Assembly (NCBI RefSeq): GCF_010093595.1
Contig: NW_022985439.1
Location: forward strand, 1,808,512 to 1,872,511
Direction of reading: 5' to 3'
Length of the DNA stretch: 64,000 nucleotides
DNA from: Mytilinidion resinicola
Lineage: Eukaryota; Ascomycota; Dothideomycetes; Mytilinidiales; Mytilinidiaceae
Part shown: piece after piece, positions 22,036-33,859 of the stretch
Layout: the number at the start of each line of letters is the position of its first letter
Position numbering within the stretch: the first letter of the stretch is position 1
Notes under the pieces: generated by a model
What the model was told of the DNA's origin: nothing
Database searches by the model: none
The model's input: only the letters and a program-made list of their open reading frames with translations
Made by a program: the position numbers and the translations under genes

Positions 22036-22815
22036 ACTGGACGAAATCTTGATCTTTCATATAAGATGCGAGTGTAGCATCAAGAGCTCCTCTGACTTTT
22101 ATGTGAGTGAAGGGCAGTTTGGGGTGTGGCGCATAGCAGTGGGCTCAGATCCCACTACATCAGGCTGAGTGGTGCCCAGGTGGGTGCCTAGCGTGGGCTC
22201 TCCCGAGGTAAGCAAAACTCGAAACTAGCGTAGTCAAGCATGCTAGGCTACATAACAGAAAGATTGGAGACGAAGTTTGGCGACCGGGATGGCGACTTGT
22301 GGACGGTCTGACATTGTGCAAAGAGCGGTGGATGTCGGCAGTGAGGCTGAAATGAGACTAGTACTGAAGCGTCACGTGCTTGCTCCTAAAAAGGAAGTGT
22401 CTTGCAGAAGGCTGAGCGCTCCCCGCCTGGGGTACCCCTATATACTTTGAAGACTTCATGCACGATGTGGAAGGTTACCACAGTAGAAATTAGACTACCT
22501 TTTGACTGATCAGTCAGCTGCTAGCTAGGCTACTCCAAACAGTGGTATCAAGCAAGCAAAACTGAAGCTGGTGCAGTGTAATAGTCGTGCGTCTGCACGT
22601 ATGGCCTAGTTTGCATCATAATATGGAAGAGAAAGAGAACATGTTTGATATATAGCGTGAAGTCTTTGACATCACCAAGTAGAAATTTGAATTCGCCAAG
22701 GAGACCTCTCAACACACAACCATACTGTCAATTGACTAGAACCAGCTACTCAATTCATGACCTAAAAGCTCTCTACAGCACTCAAGCCCCAGGTCCCAGG
22801 CCCCACCCAACCTAT
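22036..22815. other. intergenic, no gene seen
   Basis: Upstream region of the HET gene. No frame, tRNA or known repeat was recognised. Confidence 0.5.
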
Positions 22816-23831
22816 CTACTCCTCCACCTGATCCGCCGCTCCCTCCAAATCCGCCTCCTCCGCCTCCTCCGCCACCTCGACATCAGCCTTCTTTGCTACC
22901 CCCTTTGGCACCCTCTTCAGCCTCCCGAAGACCTCGGGCGAGGGCAACTCCCTCTTGGAATAGTAGGCCTTGTACTTCTGATACTCGAGGTTGACGGCCT
23001 CGATAGTGCGATGGCCTCCCATTCTGGCCACCCACACTCTCGTCATCTCCGTGATCGTGAATCGAGGCTCATCAGCATGCTCATTGAAGATGTCGATAAT
23101 GAGTTGACGCTCCTCAACAGTCCAGCGCATGCCCCGGCGAACAGGGACTGAGGGCGCAATCTGGGGCGCGGAGCCAGACGCGACGGGCTTGAGGTTGGAA
23201 TCAGACGCAGGCGGCGAGGAGAGAGGAGAGGAGACGGGATCCAGGGCTGGAGCGACTTCGGTTTGGACGACAGGAACAGGCGCGGGGGTGCTCGCGACGG
23301 CGACATGATGGTGGACTTTGCGCTTCTTCTGGATGTGCATTTTCTTGCGATGCCAGGAGGTCTCGGCGTCGCTCTCGTCCTCGCTGAGCGTCTCGTAGGG
23401 GTCGTGGTGGACTGGTGCGCGGTTGCGACGGCGGATGCGGATGTATGCGCGTGCAGTGAGCCTCTGGTTCTTGTCAGTCTTGAGCTTCGCCTTGATAGCT
23501 TTCTCCGCAGCTTCGTAGAGTTCGGGATAGAGCTCCTTGTTGCGCTCATGACGCTCGGAGGGAGTCAGGTCTTCGTCGGTGCGTTGGGCGGGAATCTGTC
23601 TGCGCAAGACGGGCGGGGAGTGCGTAGTCGGGGAGCTGCCATGGCTGGTGATTTGGTCTTCGCCTGGGGTAGCGGTAGCGATATCGGCAGCGGATGATCT
23701 CTTGCGTGCAGTCTGGTATTGGTTAACAGCGCGTTCTTACGGGAATTTGGGGAGCTTTTCTGTACCTTTGGATCGGGGGCCGGGCCGACAGGCTTGTTGC
23801 CCTTCTTTCTCTCGTAAACTCCGCGAGGCAT
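22816..23831 (-). CDS. Basic, Pro-rich putative nuclear protein
   Basis: Two exons, 23831-23766 and 23712-22816, joined in phase across a short GTACAG...CCAG intron, give 320 residues. The N-terminus is MPRGVYERKKGNKP, very basic. The centre has KLKTDKNQRLTARAYIRIRR and a disordered Pro/Ser/Val stretch. Near residue 225 RRGMRWTVEERQLIIDIFNE resembles a Myb/SANT-like helix start, and a Glu-rich tail closes the protein. It may be a chromatin or DNA-associated protein, but no family is named with confidence. Confidence 0.65.
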
Positions 23832-24249
23832 CTTGTACAGTTGGCGCGTAGCGAAATGTATGAAGATAGTGATGCGGGAATGCGCAAGATATTGAATCGG
23901 TGCACGGCGAAATGTTTCTAGACAAACGTGGCAAGACTGTATGTATAGCTTTGGAATAGAGTCGCGGTTGCGAAGGAACTGGATGGTTGGAGAAGAGGAT
24001 GGGTGATGGTTGGAGGAGAGAGGAAGCAGTCGACGCGACGGAGAAATATATACGTAGGCGATACTATTGTGCCGACATACAATAGCAAGTGCCAGTCAAT
24101 CGTGCGATGGTATTGCGTCACAATAGGTAGGCTGGCTATTCGAGGTGAATGCCAAGACTGCCATTCTTCACCTCCCGCCGTTGACATAGCAGTATACGTA
24201 TAACTAACCGTAATATACACAAATGCAATCACGCAGGATGCCTAAACGC

Positions 24250-25249
24250 TCATACGCTCACGGGATGAATCGCATTGATGCCCCTGACAATTCCATACGA
24301 GCTGCTCGCTGCAAGAACTCCCACGAACAAAGTTTGCAGCGCGCTCCACACTGCAGTCTTCCTGTCCGTTCCCGTGAAGATGGCTTTGACATACCCGAAG
24401 GATAACAACATCACGACCGTGATCCCAATGGAAGCGAATAGCGCGTAATTGACTTGGTGGAGTGCGAAATAGGGTATCATCGGCACCAGGCCGCCAAAGA
24501 AGTAGGACAGGCCCATGACGACCGCGGAGATCCAGGCTCGGGATGTTTCTGGTTTCTCGAGGCGGAGTTCGAAGTCCATCATGAACTGTATGAGATCTTA
24601 GCATGTTGGCGTTATCAAGAAGGGGCGATGTATACTGACTCTGACCCAAGTCTCCTTATCTGTCTTCAGGTGTTCCACAAACGGCCGAACGACTTCGCGT
24701 TTCATTTTGTATTCGGCAAAGATCTCGTAGATCTCTTCCTCCTCAGCTTCAGGCTTCTCGTTCACTTCCATCTTCTCTCGTGCTTCCTCGACTTGATAGT
24801 GCTTACGCTCTGTCACAGCGGCAAGGTATCCACCGAGGCCCATAGATATTGCGCCAGCGAAGAGCTCCGCAAGGCCACCGAGAATCACCAGTCGTGCGGA
24901 GCCTATGCTATGATACATCAGTAAAGGCCTTCAAAGTACCCATGTTACACAACACCAGGGAGAGAATTGGGTATACAAAGAAATGCATGTGGATGTAGTG
25001 CTGATGATGACGAGGAGAAAGTAAAGATGTAACTTACCTCGATAAACCGGCGGTCAAGGCGAACGGCACTGTCAACCCGTCCGCGAAACCGATGATGGTA
25101 TCGCGGACGACTGCCCCATGCTTAGTGTGATGTTCTGCATGCGGAGCTGGGTTGACTGCCGTGGATTGACGTTCCAAGTCAATGTCGTCAAAGGGCGCTG
25201 TGTGACTCGACGGAGCACTTGTGGGTTCCACCGAGAAGTGAGGCATCAT
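24250..25249 (-). CDS. Vacuolar iron/manganese transporter, CCC1/VIT1 family
   Basis: Three exons (25249-25038, 24907-24640, 24585-24250) give 271 residues. The family markers are DTIIGFADGLTVPFALTAGL in exon 1, GSARLVILGGLAELFAGAIS then MGLGGYLAA in exon 2, and a cytoplasmic Glu-rich helix pair (EKPEAEEEEIYEIFAEY) that forms the metal-binding domain. Exon 3 carries the last helices (AVVMGLSYFFGGLVPMIPYF; IGITVVMLLSFGYVKAIF). Five membrane helices are expected. CCC1-type carriers load Fe2+ or Mn2+ into the vacuole. Donors are GTAAGT and GTCAGT; the second is slightly weak. Confidence 0.92.
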
Positions 25250-26438
25250 GTCGACAGGATTAGGTCGTATTTCCGAAGGTGTTGAGGTTGGGCGAGGAGC
25301 CTCAGAGCTTGCCAGGTAGCGGTGGGCGATAGTGGCAGAAGTTTCGAAAGAGTGCTTTTATTGCAGCGGAACGACTTCCGTGATATAAGTTAGGAGAGAG
25401 TCCACGTAATCAGTGAGTCCTGCAAATATGCCTCGATTAAGAGCTATATTATCACAAGTCTAGGAAGGTTGCCTGATCTGCCCTTTCTTCACTCGACTGA
25501 GGTATATCAAGAAGTTGCTGGTAGCTGGGGGTAGGAAGGTGCAGTGAAGAAACTGAAGGAATCAGAGGAGCACAGCACAAAGGTTGAAACAGTCAAGTGA
25601 GGCCGTAGTCGAAATTCCTTGCTAGCCCTTTATATGTATGGGCGAATTACTGGAGTTGGAGAGTATCACGACTGTTGCGCCGACCAATGAGAGCAAGGGT
25701 ATTTCAAAGAAATCTCCAAACCTTTGTGCAGATGTGGCCGCGACGACGCCATTGTGGCTGCTCGATCTGATAAGAGCGGCTCCAAGAAAAGCATCTTGGG
25801 CGGTCAGTTCATCAGTTATACGAGTTTTAGCATTTTACCTCATTTTGTTGTGGATATGGCCTGTTGGTGCTTGGAATGGCTCATTTTCTCCTGTATGGAG
25901 GCTAACAACTGAGACGCTGCTCACGGCTTTAACTACAGCTTGGGAAAGGGTTAAATCTAGCCATGAAGCTGTTTTTGCGATGGAAAATGACTTCACAATG
26001 AGTGGCTGATGGCATTGCGATGTTGGAGGCGTGGAGTGATGAGGAATGAAGGTTCTTCGTGGGAAAGCCTGAAGCCAAGAGCATAACCACGTGACACATC
26101 GCAAGGCATGGAATCAGAATACAAAGAGTTACTAGCGATATATGATTCGCGGATAACATTATGCCCAATTTAGTTTGTTGGCGTAGAATGGGTTTTCTAA
26201 GCACAGTTCAAGTTTCTTACTGAGAAGCACTACGACTATGCCTAGTATATTAGACGACTGATCCAAGAACCACCATTGCATTTTGAAAACTATCTTCATC
26301 CCTTCAAAATATCCCAACCATCGTGCGCAAAATCGGATCAAACAAAAAACCACAAGACTTTTCTCCCACGAAAAAACTATGTACTGTGTAACCCTCATCT
26401 CATTCCCGCACCGTCCTCCCCCTACCGCCTTCACAACC
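25250..26438. other. intergenic, no gene seen
   Basis: Promoter side of the CCC1-type gene followed by sequence with only short frames. Confidence 0.5.
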
Positions 26439-27754
26439 CTAACAAATCGGACAACATTTCCCCAACACCGTCACAGTCGGCGTATTTGTACATTCCGCCC
26501 CAACCCTATCTTCGCTCCTCTCCTTTACCCCCGCCACGCTCGTAGCCCTAGGCACACGCTGCACACAATACACCTCATCACAATTTGCCGGCTTCGTCCC
26601 CGTAGCCGTAGGGCAAGACAGCGTCGTCCCAGCTGTGCCATATCCGGATGATTTCGGAGTCGCGCAATCAGCACCACACGTTGGACACCCGGCATAGAAC
26701 GTAGCGGTAGTCGTGCTGCAGTCCTCGCGCGCTTCAAGATCACGGCGTTCTGGCGCCTGCGCGGGGGAGATCGGGCAGAGAAACTCGTCTACGAAGCAGC
26801 GGGTGGGGACGCAGGGGGGACGATGGTTGCTGTGGTTGTGACGACGCATGTTAGTCTGGGAGCTCTTTTGTTCTTGTTCCAGCTTACGCTGGCTTTTGGT
26901 GGGCCCCACCAGATCTGGGGGTCTGCTTCTGGCAAAGGCGTGGGCTCTGGTTCTCTTCTCTCATTGTACCAGCTGATAATGCCCTTCGGCGGTCCCCACT
27001 AGATCTGAGGATCTGCTTCCGGACCCGTCTCGCTAGCTGCGAACGCGCAGCTCCAACTTGGTACTGTGACCGTACTTGTGATAAGCAGACAGCCTTTTCT
27101 ACATGTTAAGACCGTTGGGCAGGCTTCCGTCGTCGTGACAGTCGGTGTGGTCGGACATGCGGGATTTGGCCCTGGGACAGTCGTTGTCGTGATGATCGCG
27201 CACTCAGGCACTACGCAAGGACGAGACAGGGCTGCGAGAGAAGGACAAGAGAGCAAGGCCGGAACGCTGTGGGTATAGCCCGGAGGCGGGACACAGTTCG
27301 GATCTGTGGTCGTCGCGGGCGCGGCACCGGTAGCTGGCTCGTCAGGCTTCTCCCAGCTCACATACGTGGAATTGGTCGCGACGGGTTCAATGGTGACGCT
27401 GACTTGGCTGCTTGGGGTGCCAGTTTCCCAGCTGACTCCGCAGTCGTAGGAAGTGCCTGTCTCGGTTGTTGTCACGACGAGACAGCTTGTTCGGCAAGTG
27501 GCTGTGGTTGGGCAGGCGCCGTAGGAGGTGACGATTGGAGTAGTTGGATAGGCTGGATTAGGGCCGGGAATGGATATGTAGGTGATAGACACGCATTTAA
27601 GTTCATGGCAAGGTGTCGTCAGAGCTGGTATCAGAGGGCAATTGATCCTGCCGGCAACGGTTTTGGTGTAGCATGTTGGGCACGGACCAGCGAGAGCGCT
27701 GGAATAACTGCAGTAGGCGATAGATTTTAGCTTGTGACAGCAAGTATTCAACAC
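26439..27754 (-). pseudogene. Cysteine-rich repeat protein gene, probably decayed
   Basis: Frame 27754-26999 encodes Cys/Thr/Pro-rich repeats (PGPNPAYPTTPIVT...ACPTTATC and PGPNPACPTTPTVT...ACPTVLTC) like secreted wall-associated fungal proteins. It has no ATG or signal peptide at its 5' end; a TGA precedes it. It ends at a TAG (27001-26999), yet the same frame continues with a near-duplicate of the preceding peptide (PEADPQI-stop-WGPPK, then PEADPQIWWGPPK 90 bases later), so the stop looks like a TGG-to-TAG change. A further Cys-rich frame to 26439 could be joined by a GTAAGC donor with a GACTAAC branch site. An intact spliced gene is possible but less likely. Confidence 0.45.
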
Positions 27755-28512
27755 TCATTGACACGTTTTGTTGCAAGGGGCAATGAAGGAAAGTATTATA
27801 TGAAGGTGACGTTATTCTTCATTCCGCCTGGTCACCTGAGTTTTCAAAAACTACTTTGAACATGTGAAAATAACGAGGAAGGGCAATAATATCTAGCTCG
27901 CTTTTATTTCGCGGGCCGCAGATTGCACATGTGCCGCGTCCGGGCATGCAGAAGTGTTCAGCAACACTGCGGAATAATCGTAGAAAGGTGACAAAAAAGT
28001 AAAAATAGATTTACATATGATACACAATGTAAGGGAGATCATTTGCAGACCGGGTATTTTATATTGATAAAGGTCGCTCCGCAGATCCGGTAGTTGCCGA
28101 GATGGTTATGAATGAAATGGGCCGGGCATATGCAAGGTACACATAGCAGGGTGCCAGTAAGGTGATCGAGAACACCTCGTCCATGTGTGTGACGACCGAG
28201 GGCACGCAGTACGAACTTCTCAATGGGCACTATACATGGAGAGGAAAAGCGCTATGGCCTCGTATATATCGAAAGGCACATATGGAGTGGAATAATTTTT
28301 TGTTTCTTGGGTAGGTCTGGCAATCAAGTTAGTCTAGTGTGGATAGTGCTTGGCGTCGTCATCCTTTGTAAGAAGTATTTGTACGGTGTCGGGGCGAGGT
28401 GAGCCAGGATTTCTTCCTATATTGGAACAGAACCAGCCCAGAGATTGGATTTCCAATTGCGCACTACCCTTGGTATGACAAGGCGTATGGCAGACTAGGA
28501 AAGAAGAGCAGC
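27755..28512. other. intergenic, no gene seen
   Basis: AT-richer stretch between the cysteine-rich remnant and QRI7. Only short frames. Confidence 0.5.
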
Positions 28513-30280
28513 TTAGCCGCTGGTGGGAATCTCGTTGACTAAATTCTCCAAAGGCCACTTTCGAATAGCGCGAATAGAGTAGCCATCTTCAAAGCCGGCC
28601 TCATACATCTCCATTCCGGCCCAGGCTATCATAGCAGCGTTATCCGTGCAAAGGCTTGGCGGTGGGAAGTACATGCTCATGCTCTGATAGCCGTGAGCAG
28701 CAAGGTTACTCGCCAGACTAAGAGCTTTAGCGTTCATCGGGAGATGTCTAAGATGAAGCAACTTACATATGTCTCAAGTAACCGTTTGATGCTACGCCTC
28801 CACTGACAACACAAGACATCAGTTGACTTGCTAGGTCAGGGTTTGTCAGCTTTATTTGGTGTAATCCGAGAACAACACGGCTAGCTAGATGCTCAAAGGC
28901 AGCTCGCATAGCTTCTCGAGCCATGGTCTTGCGCTCAATAAGGCTGATTAAGTCCGCGTCTCTTTCTACGTCGGTGATCTTCCCGGATGTCTTGTCGAAA
29001 CAGAACTTCACAGCACGCTGAACGGCGGTTGTCAACCCGGAGAAGCTGAATTCTAAGCTATTGTGCTTTGCTCCTCCGGCCGAGTTTGAAAGCGGTGGAC
29101 TGAACCTCCAACCCCACTCAGTCACTGGCTTGGAGTCACCCTTCTTCTGATTACTAGAGGCGTCGTAGTGATATTCTTGGACGTTTGTATCTGAGAATCT
29201 GCGCAACAGGTAATCTCCCGCAGTAGTGTGTTCCATTTTATATGGAGGCTTGTAATTTGCATACCCGTCCCACCATAGACGGTCTTTCACAACGTTGGCG
29301 GATGGGTCCATTTTGAGTTTTTGTTCTGAAACATTATCCTCGGAGATATCGGCAAATGCAAACTTCTCAAGCAAAGCACCATACATAGTGCCCTCGGCCC
29401 GTTCAAGGTATTCTTTTGGAAGCACCACACGAGCAACTTTATCCAAGAACTGGCCTATGGCTATATCAGCTGTTGATGCAAGAACTCTGTGCTCCGTAAG
29501 TGACTCAGATAGTACAAGTAGGGTATGACCGCCAGAGACTAGGACCGAGAGAAAGGGGAATTCGGGAATCCTTGGGCCAGTATCGCCATGTTGCCAGGAA
29601 AGCCTTGACTTCACGGGCTGTAAAGCAGCAACAAGTCGAGGTGTGAGAGCATGTGCTTGCATGTGATGGACTCCCACCAGAGGTATTTGCCATGCTACTG
29701 CCAGACCTTTGGCTGTGTCGATGCCAGTGCAAAGGTTGGAACGCATTCCCGGACCGCGGGTAACAGAGATGAAATCTGGGTGTCTTTTGTTTTTGGCTCT
29801 TGAAGGATGCTCTGGATCACTTTCCTGGTACTCTTTCCCATCCCTAAGGGCTTTGGGCCCGCCCTCTGAGCCAAAGTCGTGGTTTATAATTGCTCCATTA
29901 ACATACGGTGGGTTATTCATTGGAAGTTCCCGGATCGCTTCATTCACGAGGTCTGCCAGAGATACTTGATGGGATTCGAGGGCGACGAGCGGATGAACTC
30001 CTCCGAAAGCTGAGCTGTTGGAGGTGATTTTCTTATGAAAGTGGAGGACGGCGCGCGGTTCGCCTTCATGAATGGCTCTGCTTGAGGTCCTTGTCTCCAG
30101 GACAGCTACGGCCGTGTCATCGCAAGATGTTTCGATAGCGAGAGTTATGAGAGTCCGATGATGGCGGATAAGGAGGCATTTGGGAGTTGTTTGAAGGAGC
30201 GTTTGACGGATGCTGGGAGGAAAAGCCAGGATACGGGATACGGGAAACATGGAAGGGTAGACTAATGGGCTGCTGTGCAT
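28513..30280 (-). CDS. QRI7: tRNA N6-adenosine threonylcarbamoyltransferase, mitochondrial (Qri7/OSGEPL1)
   Basis: Two exons, 30280-28767 and 28717-28513, joined across a 49-base GTAAGT...TTAG intron, give 572 residues. Qri7 makes the t6A37 modification of mitochondrial tRNAs. Seen: the ASKHA-fold start (TLAIETSCDDTAVAVLETR), the metal-binding His pair (VHHMQAHALTPRL), FLSVLVSGGHTLLVL, GQFLDKVARVV, SFSGLTTAVQR, CVVSGGVASNGYLRHI and the closing YFPPPSLCTDNAAMIAWAG. The first ~50 residues are Arg/Ser/Leu-rich, as for mitochondrial import. The start could also be the ATG at 30250 (562 residues). An insert between the LDKVARVV part and SFSGLTT is longer than in bacteria, as in other fungal copies. 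Confidence 0.92.
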
Positions 30281-30410
30281 GTTAGCCTCGGTACTTGGAT
30301 TCAGTAGTATAGCTGTCTTCTTTGGCAGAACAGCACGACTTACCATCAATTGGTGGTGGACGCGTGAGAGAACTTCTCTGGTGGAAGGACGGGCCTGAGG
30401 GGCCGAGCAT

Positions 30411-30426
30411 AACCCTAACCCTAACC
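30411..30426. promoter_or_regulatory. telomere-like AACCCT repeats in QRI7/lipase promoter
   Basis: AACCCTAACCCTAACC, over two and a half units of the TTAGGG repeat, lies between the divergent QRI7 and patatin lipase genes. Interstitial units of this kind are binding sites for telobox (Tbf1/Teb1-type) factors in fungi. Confidence 0.5.
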
Positions 30427-30698
30427 ACCTATTATCGTTCAGCATCTGTCAGCATCTGTTCTGGTCTTTGCCTAGTCTCGCATGGAGCTACTGTAGCACG
30501 TTAAGCATAATTACTGCAGCGGGTGCTGGGATGTGGTTTTAGCCGTCGGTCAGGTACCTATGCGGTGGCGTCACGGGCATTCATTCTTTCCTCGGGGCTC
30601 TGCCTAAATCTCACGATACCACGCCATGCATACTCCCTCGCCGCCTATATACCTCTGCCCCATGATGCTCCGCATGTAGACCGCTATTCCTTCTTCTC

Positions 30699-33446
30699 AT
30701 GGCCGATGTCAAAGAGCAGACGGATGGGCCTGCGCCTAACTCATCCCCCGCCTTCGACGTCTCCCTTCTTCCGGACTACGACGACGACTTCATAAACGAA
30801 CCAGACTTTGATGAGTTCACAAGAGCCCTCGCCGCCCCGGAGAACTCCCCCTCGACCGACGATCTCACCGCCCCTCCGCCCGAGCCAAGGACCTTCATAA
30901 CCGCCCTCAACGACTGGCGGCCCATACACCAGCGCGTTCGGAGACGGAAGAAGCAGAAGAAGTCGCCGCGGCGAGGCAAAGACGAGACGCGGGAAGGCTT
31001 TGTGTATATCTTGCTCAAATGGCCTCTTCTCATTCTCGTGTTTGGCTGGCTGATCTTCCTCGGCATATCTTACTTGCTCACGCGAGTGTACATCTATCTC
31101 TATGAACATTGGATCACATGGCGCGGCCGGCGAGAGCGATTACGGAAGGCGCTGCAGAGCACACAAACATATCAGGAATGGGTCGACGCTTCAAAGGCGC
31201 TCGACGCTCACCTCCGCAATGACGCGTGGAAAAAGGTGGATGAATACGCGTACTATGACAGCAAGACCGTTCGGAGAGTGACAGACCAGATGGTCAAATT
31301 GAGGACTCGGATTGAGGCTGGCCAAGACTCTCAAAGGGCTATAGAGGAACTCCGAGGGCTTCTCGAAGCATGCGTCAAGAATAATTTCGTCGGATTTGAG
31401 AACCCGAGGCTATACAGCGAGACCTACTATGGAACGAAGAACTTGGTTCAGAGCTTTGTGGACGGACTGGAAGCGTCGCTAGAGCTTCTCTCTCGAACAG
31501 ACTTGCTAGATCAGGATAGCAAGCGGGCCATGTTTAAGCACCTAGGGACTAATTTCGGACGCACTGCCCTCTGTCTTTCTGGAGGTGCTACATTCGCATA
31601 CTATCACTTCGGTGTCGCGAAGGCGCTTTTGGATGCCAATCTAATGCCCGAGGTCATCACCGGCACTTCAGGAGGAGCTCTTGTGGCTGCACTCTTAGCT
31701 ACAAGGACGGATGACGAACTCAAACGGCTTCTAGTGCCCGCTCTCGCCTATCGTATCACTGCTTGTCACGACGACACTATAACATGGATCAAACGCTGGT
31801 ACCGTACTGGGGCCCGTTTTGACAGTGTTGACTGGGCGAAGCGATGTTCATGGTTTAGTCGAGGAAGCATGACTTTCCGAGAAGCCTATGACAGAACGGG
31901 GAGGATCCTGAACGTGTCTTGTGTACCTTCTGATCCTCATTCTCCGACCATTCTCGCAAACTACCTGACATCTCCCGACTGTGTCATATGGAGCGCAGTG
32001 TTAGCATCAGCTGCAGTACCAGGTATCTTGAACCCCGTCGTGCTCATGAAGAAGAACAAAAACGGCACGTTGGCCCCGTACTCCTTCGGCCATAAATGGA
32101 AAGACGGGTCTCTGCGGACAGATATTCCCTTAAAAGCATTGAACCTCCATTTTAACGTTCGATTCAGTATTGTCAGTCAAGTCAATCCTCATATCAATCT
32201 CTTCTTTTTCTCTTCGCGTGGCTCTGTTGGCCGACCTGTAACTCACAGGCGCGGGCGAGGCTGGCGAGGCGGCTTTCTAGGGTCTGCAACGGAGCAGTAT
32301 TTGAAGCTGGACTTGACAAAGTGGCTCAAGGTTCTACGACACCTTGAGCTACTACCGCGGCCTTTAGGACAAGACTGGAGTGAAATTTGGCTCCAGAGAT
32401 TTAGCGGCACAATAACGATATGGCCGAAGTCCATCCCATCCGACTTCTACCACATCTTGTCAGACCCCTCACCCCAAAGACTGGCCCGAATGATTCACGT
32501 TGGGCAACAATCCGCGTTTCCAAAACTCAAGTTCATCGCAAATCGTGCCAAGATTGAGCGTCTAATCCAAGAAGGCCGCCGAGCTACCAGACCCGCTCGA
32601 AACCAAGATGGAACGCTCATGAATGTTCTATCGGAAGACGATCTCCAAAGCATTCTTCGCACATCCAAACGCGGGAGAGGTAACACTACATTGTCCGCAA
32701 CCTCATCTTCCTCGGACTCTCCACGCACACGTCCTGGCTCCCCTGTGGATCTTCCTCTTGGCTTCTCCTTCACCAAAGCCTCTGATCGGGGCAAGACGAC
32801 TGCAATCTCACCTGGAGGTAGCACCTCACGACCTAAAGACGCTGATGACCAGCAACCGCCAAGCCCAAGTCTCAGCAAACGCATTACAGGCTGGTGGTCC
32901 TCTATCGCACCTCCCACCCGTGAGCGCAATCGTCCACGTGGTCTATCCCGAAAGTCTAGCCGCCAAGCTCACGGCCAGGCTGCACATTCCCCGTACGGGT
33001 ATGCCGACCGACCAACGTCGATGTTCGAGCTGCGTCCGCCACGCGAAGAAACACTGGAGGAATTGTATGCCCGGACTGGCGCATCGCCAAAACATAAAAG
33101 ACAGGGCAGTCTGTTGAAGGAGATAAAGCGACAGAGCAGAGTCTTCGTAGACGACAGCACCACTGACGACGACGACGATGATGATGATGATGATGAGTAT
33201 GAAAAGAAGCGGGCTAGTGGGAGCTCAGGTCGACCCAGGAGGTCGAATAGTGACGCTGAAGGCGGTGCCGAGTTCAAAGGCTCCAATGACTATGTTAGCG
33301 ACGCTGGCGACGAGCTCGAGGACGACGAGAGAGACAGTGACGGAGAACCTGAGGATGAAGCGACACAGCAGTTCTTAGGGAGTGGAAAGGGGGGGGACCA
33401 GAGGCACGATCATTGGGTGGATCTGGTTCCAGAAGCGAGGCATTGA
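30699..33446 (+). CDS. Patatin-like phospholipase / triacylglycerol lipase
   Basis: An unspliced 915-residue protein. A membrane helix lies at about residues 108-130 (WPLLILVFGWLIFLGISYLL). The patatin domain starts near residue 290 with LSGGATFAYYHFGVAKAL (oxyanion loop), then GTSGG with the catalytic Ser324, and the Asp of KDGSL at 469, completing the Ser-Asp dyad. This is the architecture of fungal Tgl3/4/5-type and related lipid-droplet or ER lipases. The C-terminal ~300 residues are low complexity, with an Asp run encoded by GAC/GAT triplets at about 33164-33195. The start is the ATG at 30699; the promoter is shared with QRI7. Confidence 0.92.
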   Translation: MADVKEQTDGPAPNSSPAFDVSLLPDYDDDFINEPDFDEFTRALAAPENSPSTDDLTAPPPEPRTFITALNDWRPIHQRVRRRKKQKKSPRRGKDETREGFVYILLKWPLLILVFGWLIFLGISYLLTRVYIYLYEHWITWRGRRERLRKALQSTQTYQEWVDASKALDAHLRNDAWKKVDEYAYYDSKTVRRVTDQMVKLRTRIEAGQDSQRAIEELRGLLEACVKNNFVGFENPRLYSETYYGTKNLVQSFVDGLEASLELLSRTDLLDQDSKRAMFKHLGTNFGRTALCLSGGATFAYYHFGVAKALLDANLMPEVITGTSGGALVAALLATRTDDELKRLLVPALAYRITACHDDTITWIKRWYRTGARFDSVDWAKRCSWFSRGSMTFREAYDRTGRILNVSCVPSDPHSPTILANYLTSPDCVIWSAVLASAAVPGILNPVVLMKKNKNGTLAPYSFGHKWKDGSLRTDIPLKALNLHFNVRFSIVSQVNPHINLFFFSSRGSVGRPVTHRRGRGWRGGFLGSATEQYLKLDLTKWLKVLRHLELLPRPLGQDWSEIWLQRFSGTITIWPKSIPSDFYHILSDPSPQRLARMIHVGQQSAFPKLKFIANRAKIERLIQEGRRATRPARNQDGTLMNVLSEDDLQSILRTSKRGRGNTTLSATSSSSDSPRTRPGSPVDLPLGFSFTKASDRGKTTAISPGGSTSRPKDADDQQPPSPSLSKRITGWWSSIAPPTRERNRPRGLSRKSSRQAHGQAAHSPYGYADRPTSMFELRPPREETLEELYARTGASPKHKRQGSLLKEIKRQSRVFVDDSTTDDDDDDDDDDEYEKKRASGSSGRPRRSNSDAEGGAEFKGSNDYVSDAGDELEDDERDSDGEPEDEATQQFLGSGKGGDQRHDHWVDLVPEARH

Positions 33447-33859
33447 CAGCGGCGTATTGCATATTGCTCTTCTGATGGGGCCGGAAAAGGCCATGAAGCA
33501 GCCGTCTCAGGGCTTGTACTACCAAATTATATGTTAGATATCTATCAAAGGCAGTATTGGAGATTTTGTTTGGCCACATGAGGGTCCTGCTTCGCTTCCT
33601 ACTCTGTATGAAGCACATGCAAAACGAAACATAACACTCGATTAGAGCGAACGCGTCCAATCACGTAGCTCGTACCGATAATTCCATGAATTCTGCCCGC
33701 CGAATTTCCCCATTTGCATGACGTGGCCCAATCAAACGCGCCGCGGCTTGGCACTTCAATGGTGGCCCTTTGCACATCCCCGAAGCTACTATCCATAGTT
33801 CTCCTCTCCACCCTCTCCACCCTCGCCTCTCCCACGCCGCTGTATCCAACACCGGCACC

